The position numbers and the translations under genes were made by a program. The notes beneath the pieces were generated by a model, which was given only the letters and a program-made list of their open reading frames with translations, made no database searches and was not told where the DNA came from. A stretch of 64,000 nt of DNA. Origin: Leptodactylus fallax. Lineage: Eukaryota > Chordata > Amphibia > Anura > Leptodactylidae. This document shows positions 1-9,659 of the stretch, piece by piece. The stretch's first letter is position 1; each line of letters begins with the position of its first letter. The DNA lies in NCBI GenBank assembly GCA_947044405.1, contig CAMRHE010000169.1, positions 62,001 to 126,000 of the forward strand, read 5' to 3'.

Positions 1-894
1 CTGAGTGGAACTTTATGTGAGTAGTCATAGCCTCCTTGCTGTAGTCATGCCTACTGAGGCGTTATTCATATCCCAAAGATGGCTGTTGTCTTTAGTATTG
101 TTCCTTAATTCTTGCTTCCTGGCAATGTAGTGAAGCTTAATGTATTGGCTGTAGCTACATCTTTGCACTAAGCATGCTCTAGGAACTGGGAGAGGAAGGA
201 ACTGATGGAGTTTACTTTTCTATTGAACATTCCCTCTAAAAATTAAGGCAAGGGTTCCTCCAGCCAGCTATCTCCACCTTCCCACCTTCTCTAAATGCCT
301 CTTGGCCCGATAATTGTAGGGAAACTTCACCCCCCCCCCACTTTCTAGGATATGTGCTGCCTGTCGCATGGAACACCTGTCTGCCTCCATCAACAATCAG
401 CCACATCAATTTCAAGTCATCTGGGAGCCATAGGTCTCATTCAAGTTAACTGAAGTCCCCACATCTTGTGCCAATGTTCAGAGAATGTTTGACTGATTGT
501 GACTTTGTCAGTTCTCACTTATTTTATTCCTCTTCATTTTCTTCCCTCTTTGTGTCTTTGTCTCGTCTTCCCCTTTGACTCCTTACTGGTAGTGCATTTA
601 GCTGTGGTTCATCACAATGGTTTCTATTCAATTATGTCCCGCAGTTACAGGGTTAGAGTAGCTGTGCCTACCACACCAATGTTAAAGCCTGTTTTTTTTG
701 GTTAATTTAGGTACATTTTGAAATAAAAGTAACATGCTTGTGAACTATGGGTGAGATTGGGTGGGTGAGGTTATAGAGTTGAGGTGTGAGGTGTGTTGGG
801 TAGCAAAAAGTAGTGAAAGGTATGGTGAAGAAATCTTCATCACACTGGGATCTAAATATATCAAGTTCTTAGTTTTACTCTTGGTATTGCTAAC
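1..894 (-). other. Partial PEX5L intron
   Basis: Intronic sequence downstream of the last visible exon. It holds a 10-base C run near 331 and otherwise no recognisable gene, repeat boundary or exon. Short open frames here lack any family signature. Confidence 0.6.
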
Positions 895-1052
895 CTGTAA
901 GCTCCAAGGTTAATACAGCTTATTCCTAAATTGTATCTGCATCTAATGAAACCTGGTTGTATTTCCAGAGCTTTTGTATAGGCTTCTACAGCTTCTTCAC
1001 TTCGATCTCCATTTGCTAATGTTGCACCTAGACGGTTCCATAATGAATAGTC
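895..1052 (-). CDS. PEX5L: PEX5L coding exon, C-terminal TPR units (last seen)
   Basis: A 158-nt exon starting in phase 0, acceptor TTCTTGACAG and donor GTTAGC. The protein runs [20 protein letters not shown], then [17 protein letters not shown], then [15 protein letters not shown] with a split codon. This is the TPR pair that forms much of the ligand pocket in the PEX5 family. The next exon (expected to begin EAVSNF-like) is not present in positions 1-894. Confidence 0.95.
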
Positions 1053-1275
1053 CTGTCAAGAAATAGGAAAAAAAAAATAAAAGCACAGTCATAGACAGAC
1101 ATAAATCATGCAATATTGTTGTATTAATTTTAGGATGAGTTGATGAAAAATGCTTTATGGTGCTATTTGAAGGAAAAATACAGTATTTCCAATAAACTTA
1201 CATCTAAATATCAATAAACTCTACAGAAGTAGATTTATCGATATTATACTATCTAGGCATTGACCCCTGAGGAAT

Positions 1276-1326
1276 ATATATACATATATATATATATCTA
1301 TATATATAGATATATATTTATATTTA
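1276..1326. repeat. TA-rich microsatellite
   Basis: Imperfect TATA/TATC simple repeat in the 894-bp intron between the last two exons. Confidence 0.85.
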
Positions 1327-1543
1327 TTTTTCAGTTTGTTTTCACTATTCAGTATATAGGAAAAAAACTCTGTTTTCGCAATTAAAATAAACTGTTTAAA
1401 ATTCAGCTTTTCCACAATGTGTGGATGAGATTAACCAGAGTCTCATTCACTTGGTTGGTACTGTAAAATACAGAGTTATTTACTGTTGCATTTCTGCAGC
1501 AGGCAAAAACACTGCAATTCTGCAACATGGGATCTTAGCCTAA

Positions 1544-1733
1544 GGCTGAGGCCACACATTGGAAAATCTTTTCTTTATTGCAGATTTTACCGTGATTTTT
1601 TTTGAGCCAAAGCCAAGAGGCTCCAAAAAGAACAGGGATTATGAAGTGAGCACTTATACTTCTCCCTTATGCTAAATAAACTCCTGGCTTTGGCTAAACA
1701 AAAACAGTTTTTCCACAATGTGCAACCTCAACC
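1544..1733. mobile_element. Harbinger-type MITE with TAA target duplication
   Basis: Inverted ends GGCTGAGGCCACACATTG and, reverse-complemented, GGTTGAGGTTGCACATTG are flanked by TAA on both sides (1541-1543 and 1734-1736). A 3-bp TAA/TTA duplication with G-rich ends fits PIF/Harbinger. There is no coding capacity. Partial relatives with the same GCCAAAGCCA core lie near 42600, 52870 and 54170. Confidence 0.7.
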
Positions 1734-1946
1734 TAAAGAAGTTCTTTGGAAGTTGAGCGAATAATGAAAGAAAAACATGCCTATAGGGGTTTAACTCTAA
1801 AAATCAAATGGCAGCCAATGCTGTCCTCTCTGTACACCCCAGAGAACCTCATTAAGCAATAACAATGTAATAGACAACTTTGGAAATGTGAAAAATAGCC
1901 ATGCCAAAGCTGGTGCAGTTTTTTAAAATTCTTAGAAACTGCTTAC

Positions 1947-2112
1947 ATCTGGTCGAACCATTAAGGCAGAGTTGAAAGCATCCACAGCTCTATCAAACTC
2001 TCCACTAAGGTTGAATAAGACTCCCAGTCCGGTCTGCAAGTCAGGATCTATTAAATCACCATTCTGATGTGCTGCGTCCAAGTACAGTTCCTTCACCTCT
2101 TCCAGAGAAGTA
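1947..2112 (-). CDS. PEX5L: PEX5L coding exon, C-terminal TPR units
   Basis: A 166-nt exon, acceptor TATTTCAG and donor GTAAGC. One base completes a Ser codon, then 55 codons: [40 protein letters not shown], and an end at NSALMVRPD. These are two helices of the C-terminal TPR bundle. It follows the 14.2-kb intron that carries the Gypsy retrotransposon. Confidence 0.95.
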
Positions 2113-2168
2113 CTGAAATAAAAAATGTTCGGTTTAATGAATTATTACCTTAGACAATGGCAAATTCA

Positions 2169-2382
2169 GGCTATGTTCACATCTGCAACATAATCTCTAT
2201 TGTAGACTCCATCGCAGTGTCCACCTGTAAATAAGCAGAGGAAAAAGTCCTGCACTACGGGCCCGATTATAGTCAATGGTGTCAGTTGGACTCCATGTGT
2301 TATCGCTATTTTCCCAATCCACCTCTCCATTGTTCTTCTGACGGACCAGAACAATGGAGAGACAACGCTAGTGTGAACCTAG
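2169..2382. repeat. Foldback element with GGTTCACAC-like ends
   Basis: The left end GGCTATGTTCACATCTGC pairs with the reverse complement of the right end (CTAGGTTCACACTAGCG). It resembles the other TTCACAC-ended small elements in this window (4065-4276, 23438-24071, 24239-24657). The exact right boundary is uncertain by a few bases. Confidence 0.5.
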
Positions 2383-2404
2383 TGTTAGCATGTTACTGCA
2401 AAGC

Positions 2405-3174
2405 CAGTGGCATAAATACCGGGGTAGTGGCTGCCACAAGGCCCGAGACATTAGGGGGCCCGGCAGGCCCCTGATGTTTTTTTTTTTTTAATAGGCCGTT
2501 ACCTGCTGGTGTAACACCAGCAGGTAACGGGCCCTATTTACTTACTGATCCCCTCTCCTGCTCAATGCCGCCTGCGCTTCCCATTCTGCAGAAGTGGAGG
2601 CGGCTGTGAGCAGAAGCGGGGATCGGTAAGTAAGGCCGCGGGCCGAACCCCACAAACACTGCTATCCTTATACTCTGGGGTCTTTTCAGACCCCAAATTA
2701 TAATAATTGGAGGACCAGGGGAGGTGAGGGAACATAAAAAACACTGTTACTTACCTCTCCTGTGCTCCAGAAGGCTTCCTTGGTGACGGTCCAGATGTCA
2801 CCGCTGGCCAGGCCGACGTCATTATGCTTCACAATGCATGCCTGGCTCACGTGACGTCACGTAACGTCAAGTAACACCATTTTTTATGTTTGTATCCTCC
2901 TCTGGGTCTCCAATCATTATACTCTGGGGTCTGAAAAGACCCCAGAGTATAATAATTGTTCATGGGTGGTCCACAATGGGGCATAATAATGTGTGCAGGG
3001 GCCACTATGGGGAATAATAATGTGTGCAGGGGCCACTATGGGGCATAATAGTGTGTGCAGGGGCCACTATGGCGCATAATAGTGTGTGCAGGAATGTGGG
3101 GAATGCGGTTTGAGCGGGGGGGCCCCATATCAAATGTTCGCCTGGGGGTCCAGCCATTCCTAGTTACGCCACTG
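2405..3174. mobile_element. Non-autonomous hAT element with 8-bp target duplication
   Basis: A 770-bp element with ends CAGTGGCATAA and, reverse-complemented, CAGTGGCGTAA. It is flanked by a perfect 8-bp direct repeat TGCAAAGC (2397-2404 and 3175-3182), the hallmark of hAT insertion. It holds no transposase. Inside, around 2985-3095, about four copies of a 29-30-bp unit (GTGTGCAGGGGCCACTATGG core) form a minisatellite. The same family recurs at 22466, 28247, 39268 (inverted) and 47805. Confidence 0.85.
2985..3095. repeat. Minisatellite inside hAT element, about 4 units
   Basis: Direct repeats of roughly 29-30 bp carrying GTGTGCAGGGGCCACTATGG and GGCATAATA. This is the reverse complement of the unit found at 39360-39560 and related to that at 48010-48620. 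Confidence 0.8.
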
Positions 3175-4064
3175 TGCAAAGCAATGCATTATGGAAAACT
3201 TAGCTTATAATAAACAATGTAGTTCATTCAGTTCAACAACACTTCTATGTTGATCAAAAAATAGACCCCAAAAAGACCCCATGTAATAAAATTGTCCAAT
3301 AATATAGAAATTATAATTGATAATATGCATTCTTTTCACTTCACAAGTGTTCCAAATTGAGGGATGGTGTATAGTAGTTTAGTGCCCTCCATGCTTCCCT
3401 GCTGCCTGTGAAAAAACACTTTTTTACAACAATACTGCAAGATTTCTACCAACATGTTTCTACCAATCACAATAGTTGTATCATGTAACAGCATCTGAAA
3501 GATTATCTGGCAGACATCTCCATTATAAGAAATAGTAAGGTTTCATTTTAGTAAGAATATAACAGATGAGTAAAAATCAAAACTAAAAAAAAATCTTACC
3601 ATTTCATTATAATTATTATGCGAAGGATTAATGAGAGAATGGCAGGTCTAATATAGAGTAAATGGAGGATAAACAGGCTTAAAACTATAGACGCACCCCC
3701 GCTCCCTCTTACTTGAATGGGAGTATTGGCGATAGCTGAATGCTGTACTTCACCTATCTCTGGCATTCCCACTAAAGTGAATGCGAGCAGGGACAAGTCT
3801 CCATCCCCCAGGGGGTTCAGTTGCTTTTCACATGGCTCTATTCCCAGTGGTGATAAAACAACCTTGTTCTCAGGATCATTGGGGCCTCAATGGCAATACC
3901 ACCACGATTAGCAATTTATTCTCTATCCCATGGCATAACCATGTTTTTGGCTGCTGCAGAAACGTAGTGAAAAAGAAATGCTCCATTTTACCAACACAGT
4001 ACCAGCAAAGTGAATGAGATTTCATCTCATCCACTCATTGCAGGGAAAAAAAGCTGCGGTAAAG

Positions 4065-4276
4065 GCTAGGTTCACACTTGTGCCTGCACTCCGCCTGGGG
4101 ATTTCGTTCCCCATTCTGCTTTAAAAATGCGGAGAGAAAAGTTCTGCAAGCAGCGCTTTTCTCTCCGCATTTTTTGCCCTTTTCGGACGGAAACCCGGCG
4201 GACCCCTTTATAGTCTATAACTGCTTTTTTAAGCAGACCCCCCGAACGGAAACCCGAACGCAGGTGTGAACCTAGC
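4065..4276. repeat. Harbinger-like foldback MITE
   Basis: Ends GCTAGGTTCACACTTGTG and, reverse-complemented, GCTAGGTTCACACCTGCG. Internal inverted GCGGAGAGAAAAG/CTTTTCTCTCCGC arms (4129-4141 and 4158-4170) give a strong hairpin. It appears to sit inside an older repeat, because AAGCTGCGG and GAAAGCCGC flank it. Confidence 0.65.
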
Positions 4277-5579
4277 GAAAGCCGCATGCATCTCTGTACA
4301 TTAATTTAAGCTGCGGAATTGCAAGTGTTGGCATATGATTTAATAGGGGAATGAAAAACGCAGCAGCAACTCATTTTAAAAAAAAAAACTGCGGAAAAAG
4401 AACCCAATGTGTTTTATTAGCTGAGTTTTGCTACATGTGGCCTTACCCTGAATTAGTAAACAATCATAGTCAGATGTAATCTTCAATCTGCTACATGATG
4501 AACACAATCCCTGCAGCAGTGAAGTGGTTTCAAGTATTCATGCAGCATTCTCTCAGGTTTGCAGCTTAGTGAACACATTCCCTAAAGCTTGGAGATATCT
4601 GCTGTCAATACAAACTATTTCCAGGAGCTGACCTTCCTTACTAAGGTGAAGTAACCTCTGGAAATAAAGCTTTATCCAATAAGCACCTAAAGCAAATCAG
4701 AATGAAATTGTACAAATAGTTCCATCTTTAAGGAGGCAGTAAGCATACAAAGTACAGTTCAGGAGTGACTGCCATTGCAAACTCAATATGCCCCCATGAC
4801 ATAGTTATAGAGTTCAGCTTTGGTAGCTAATTAGAATCCTATTCTTTACAATCAGGAGCAACAACTGGGAAACCGTGGGGTGAATCTATCATACCTCCTA
4901 CATTAGAAAAAAAGGGCCATTTTTTGTGTCTGACAAATTTGCATCAGAAACTGGCATACATTAGAGCTCAAATTGATGCCACCTCTTAGCTGGGGTAGAT
5001 TTGAGTTTCTGACACATGGGAGGCAGAAGATGCACCTAAGTTGTAAAGAGGCATGTGTGTTAGGTACATGTCACTCCAGCACAGCACATATTACATATTA
5101 AATGCCTGGATTTCTTCCTTCTGGAGGAAAGTTATATTGCATACCCTAAAGATTCCCTACCAGCTTGATCTCTGCAAGGATGATGCAATTCATATATATG
5201 CAGTGTTATAAACTATTTCATTAATGTGCAATATGTTTTCCACCATTCTATACTGTTTAACACTGGCTTTGTGTAACAGTCAGCAGATAGTGGACCCACT
5301 GTGTTACCACATTGGTTTGAGTTGGGGTCAACTCTAAGGGGACTGTTCTATCAGACTTTACAGTTTTCACCCTTTATCTCCCACACAAGGATGTGGACTT
5401 CACTGTGGGGAGTCTGACAATTTGCCATCTTGTGAGGTGGTTTGGTAGCAACTGACTATTACTATGGTGCAGTGTACCACTAAAACAGGTAAAATGCAAA
5501 GTGTGAACACAGACTAAAAACAGGATAGACATAATATATATACAGCCTAAAACCCAACAGGAATATACCAGAACATAAA

Positions 5580-5735
5580 GACATTTATTGCAGATGCCAG
5601 AGGCCAGGGGGTAACAAAGATATATTGTAGAAGGCAAAGGCCACAGGTAACAAATATATTGAAGAAGCCAGAAGCCACAGTTAACAGAGATATATTGCAG
5701 AAGCCAAAGGCCACAGGTAACAGAGCTATTTCAGA
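5580..5735. repeat. Minisatellite, about four ~36-bp units
   Basis: Four imperfect direct copies of a unit containing ATATTGCAGAAGCCAAAGG and CCACAGGTAACA. The open frames across it are a by-product of the repeat and have no family match. The surrounding 4277-5579 and 5736-6498 hold no recognisable gene. Confidence 0.75.
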
Positions 5736-6680
5736 CAAAATATTAGGACAAGACAGACACAGATCAGGACATAGTACAGACAAGGCAGGCAGAGACTCTG
5801 GCATTAGACAAAACAGCAGCATGCATAAAACAGATCATGAACAGACTACTGAACTCATTGTTCAGCCAAAATGGGGATAAATAACCAGACTTACATGACT
5901 TTAAAGACATGTATCTGCTATCCACAGAATAGGGGATAAATGTCACATTGGAGCTATGGGACTGCAATCTCTGGCAGCCCTAACAGCCCCATAGCAATGA
6001 AAGGAATGTTGGCACTGGCACGTCATTCACAAGGAAGAGACATGGAGGGCTTTCAGTTCCCCACTCTCCCAACCTTTTGGTGACCTGATGGTGGGACCCC
6101 CTGCAAGATGACACTTATCCCGTATTCTGTAGGTAAGGAATAAATGTCTTTAATGGGTTAACGGCTTTAAATACATAGAGGCAGACAGGAGCCTGCACAG
6201 AAGTAGCCAGCAGGCTAGGTATGCTGAGAAAGGCAGTATGTGGCGGCGTTACACTTTTCATGTTTCCAGCTTTATGCTAGTCACTCAGGAGTTAACAAGT
6301 CATTCTTATACTGCTGTGTAAATGGAGTGACTCCTGCTATGAAGTTTCTAGAAGGTGGGGGGAGTTTAATGGTTTCTAGGAAACTCCATCACCATCACAT
6401 AAGAGACCTACAGCAGGGGAGCCCTTCAATATTGCCTAATGTGACCCCCTAATTACTGGCCTAGGGATATGAGGATTTGGCTCCAAAAACCACCATACCC
6501 AGACCTCCCAACCATCCTGGATTCGGCGGGACAGTCCCGGATTGTGAGTCCTGTCCCGCGGTCCCAGTCGGCAAGAGGTATGTCCAGGATTCAACTCATC
6601 TGCGTCCGGAGAGGACACAGATGAGTTGAATACAGGGATGTAGCAGGAGCCGTCCGCGGACAGCTTCCGCTTCATAGATG

Positions 6681-6684
6681 TGCT
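6681..6684. repeat. Target site duplication, left
   Basis: TGCT immediately before the left LTR, repeated at 15298-15301. Confidence 0.85.
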
Positions 6685-7805
6685 TGTGGCATCCCAGAGC
6701 TGGCTATGGCTGGGCTGAGGGTGATCTCTGTGCATTGTATTATTTCCTGTTGCTTCATAGCCTGTGTGACATAGCAGGGGGTCCTGAGTCTCACACAACA
6801 CAGCGCCACCTAGTGAGCCTCACACATGCATTACACCTCGCATAGGATTGAATAGTAACCAAATGTCCAATGGGAGGACATCGCCTGGGAAAAGGGGAGG
6901 AGTCAGCTGATCACTGGGTCCCCATGGTAACACCCCTGCAGGAAGGTCCTGCGTGTGAGGAGTGAGAAGTGTGGAGTGTTAGGAGGAGGAGGTGAGGAGA
7001 TAAGTGTGATGTCCTGTGAAGAAAGCAGTGAGTTTAGTGCAGGAATCTCAAGTCCTAGACAGGCCCAGGAAGGTTGGAGAGCTGACATACTCCAGCTATT
7101 CAGAAGATCCTGTCCCCTGTCTGCCTAGCCATCGCCCTGAAGGAAGTCAAGCATCATTATCTTGTCAGCATGAGACTGTGGAGAGAACATTCTGGAACAC
7201 GTGCTCCATAGCAAGTATCACAGGATCCAGGGGCCAAGGCCAGACCTGTGGAATATCCTGCCACCCTGACTATTGCACCCCGAAACTCTGAGCTATCAGG
7301 ACCACATAACGTGAGTGGGGAATATTATGTACTAGTCTCATGGTGGGCATCCTCCTATGAGCCAAATAGGAGCCCAGACGCACCTTAGGGCTGTAACACT
7401 GAAGTATAAGGGGCTAGGAACACCTTTCATCAAGTCTACCCTGCACCCCAGGACTTTGCTGTGTCACCAGGCGTACCCCGTTGTTTTGTATTGAAGAAAC
7501 TGTTTAAGCATTTGTGCCTCCACACCCATGGAAGTAAAAGTTCAACTTTACAACCGTTTCTGTGTCTGACTCTGCACCGACAACATCAGGGCGCCCCAAA
7601 CACCACCAGTCGGCACAGTATAGGGGAAGCGCCCCGGGGGAACAATCACCACCAACATTTGTGCAGCCCCCTCATCACCGGTACCAGTGGTGGTAACGTG
7701 GGACAGCACCAGCCCTGCGCCCTCGTGCCCAGAGACCGTGACAAGTCTGCGCTGTTTGCACCCCGCAATCCCAACTGCAGCGTTACCTTCCATCTGGTCA
7801 CCGCA
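6685..7805 (+). repeat. 5' LTR of Gypsy element
   Basis: 1,121 bp, starting TGTGGCATCC and ending GGTCACCGCA. It carries promoter and polyadenylation functions in such elements, though I see no textbook TATA box I would assign. Short open frames inside it occur identically in the 3' LTR and are not genes. Confidence 0.93.
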
Positions 7806-7813
7806 AGAAAAAC

Positions 7814-7831
7814 TGGCGTCACGAACAGGAT
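7814..7831 (+). promoter_or_regulatory. Probable primer binding site
   Basis: TGGCGTCACGAACAGGAT lies 8 nt after the 5' LTR. It starts with TGG, the complement of a tRNA CCA end, as expected for minus-strand priming. The specific tRNA was not identified. A 740-nt untranslated leader follows before gag. Confidence 0.65.
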
Positions 7832-8570
7832 ACGGGTGTGTGCCATTTTGAGAAAGTCGCCACGAAAAGTGCGCCAAATTGTCTCCAGAGCATCGGTCTT
7901 TATTGTGGACTTTGCTAAGATCAAGTTTATTCCCTGAGAGTGCTTGCCACAAAGAGGGGGGAGCCCTATACCCCTGAAGTAAGCCCTAAAGACTGTCCTC
8001 TCAGTGTGTTACAGCCCTGGAAGAGTTAAAACGCCCAGGACTTGTTTGCTGCGCCACATTGCTGTGTAAGAACGCCCACAAAGGGTTAACTGAACCTTGC
8101 AAAAGTGCGGGAGATTTTTAGCACTGCCCATGAGGCCAGGAGACCCATCTGCCACCATCTTAGGAGAGCCCAGAATGCTGAGCGCAATGCTCCAGCGCAC
8201 CCATACAAGAAAGTGAAAGGTGAACGTGCCGGCGCCATTTCTGACTCTCCAGTGCCGCATCACCGTCCCTGCTGTGCACCGCTGATCTCTGGTCCACGCT
8301 GCAGTTGCTGTCAGTGAGTACTGTGCCTCCCTGTCCTTGTCTTCAGTCCTCCCACGGCCCCAGCGAGTGTTTTCCGTGTACAGTGTCCGTGGGGAGTGCC
8401 ACCATTAAAGAGGGGGAGCACACCGTCAGCCTGCATCACAGTGACTCTGTTAATAGCTACAGCATTCTTAAAGGGACAGCATTCCAAGTTGTAGTCTCCA
8501 TTCCCTGCCAGCAAGCAGTTGAGTTTCTTAAAGAGACGGCGACCTAATTCCAGTCATACCTGCAAACAAC

Positions 8571-9659
8571 ATGACTGAGCAAAGTGACATTGTGCCATCT
8601 GTTTCTAGTGATCCAGCAGTGCCCATGGCGAGCAGCCTACCATTCTCCATGCCATTTTACCCTGGCGCACCATGGCTGCCGCGCTACAAAGGGGAGGCGC
8701 ATACCCTCAGGGACTTTCGTGAGAAGATGCTGTCTCTCTTCCAGTTCTATCCTCTGAATACAGAACAGCAGATACAGATCCTGCTGGGCCAGCTTGAGGG
8801 TGCTGCAGCTAGGGAGGTCAAATCCTGGCCTGCCTCTGACAAAAGAACCCCTGGGCAAATTCTGGACAAACTCCAGGTGAACTTTGACGTGCGATCTGTC
8901 TCCGAGGTAAAGATGCGCTTCTTTTCCAGACGACAACTACCTGGTGAGACCCTGCGGGACTATGCTTTATCCCTCCAAGAGGCGTTCAGAGCTGTGGTGC
9001 AAGTGGATCCACGTGAAAATGTGGACACTGATAAAATCTTGCTTGACCACTTCATAGAAGGGGCGGGTACCACATTGCTCCAGAGTCAGTTGCGAATGCT
9101 TGCTGCACAACATCCCAGCATCACGTTTGCTGACTTCAAGGCCCTTGCCATCCAGGTCTTGGGACAGGAGCAGCCTCAGCCGAGCCCAGTCATCTGTGCT
9201 CCCTCACCTGGACCCTCAACAAGCATTGCTCCAGTTGTCCTGCCACTACCTCTGGGTACCTCACCTGCTGCCCAAACTGCGCAGACTACACCAGCAGACT
9301 CCAGAGATGACCTTCTGGCCCGAGTGGATCATCTGACCCGTGCCATGGAACAGATCACCGTCCGTCTAGATCGTCTGACCCAGCCGTCTTCATCGTCCAG
9401 TGATCCTTTGCGAAGTCTCAACATCTCACCTGAGTCGCCACCCAGACGTCCGTCTTCAGTGAAACCTCCGCAGAGTGAGAGGCCATACTGTACCTATTGC
9501 CATAGATATGGACACAACAGGCCTCAGTGTTTTCAGTTAAACGGGCCACCCCCGAGGCAGCGGGCCGCCCCTCGGCAGGAAAGAAGAAGGGCCCAGGTGA
9601 ATCTTCAGTGCCATTGTCACGCTTCGTCTCAGCCTGCCCACACATCACAATCCGGGTGA
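8571..9659 (+). CDS. gag: Gypsy gag protein
   Basis: 362 codons from ATG 8571, which is preceded by a long leader. It is the structural capsid/nucleocapsid protein of the retrotransposon. The N-terminal half has the helical, retrotransposon-gag type composition (FREKMLSLFQF, EVKSWPASD). The middle is Pro/Ser/Thr-rich. Near the C-terminus a CX2CX4HX4C zinc knuckle (C307, C310, H315, C320; CTYCHRYGHNRPQC) would bind the RNA genome. The last 118 nt after the frameshift heptamer overlap pol in the -1 frame. The frame is intact. Confidence 0.92.
   Translation: MTEQSDIVPSVSSDPAVPMASSLPFSMPFYPGAPWLPRYKGEAHTLRDFREKMLSLFQFYPLNTEQQIQILLGQLEGAAAREVKSWPASDKRTPGQILDKLQVNFDVRSVSEVKMRFFSRRQLPGETLRDYALSLQEAFRAVVQVDPRENVDTDKILLDHFIEGAGTTLLQSQLRMLAAQHPSITFADFKALAIQVLGQEQPQPSPVICAPSPGPSTSIAPVVLPLPLGTSPAAQTAQTTPADSRDDLLARVDHLTRAMEQITVRLDRLTQPSSSSSDPLRSLNISPESPPRRPSSVKPPQSERPYCTYCHRYGHNRPQCFQLNGPPPRQRAAPRQERRRAQVNLQCHCHASSQPAHTSQSG

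Noticed and set aside
7461..7952. Open frames of 130-160 codons near the 5' LTR
   Set aside because: Mostly within the LTR, repeated in the 3' LTR, no family features.
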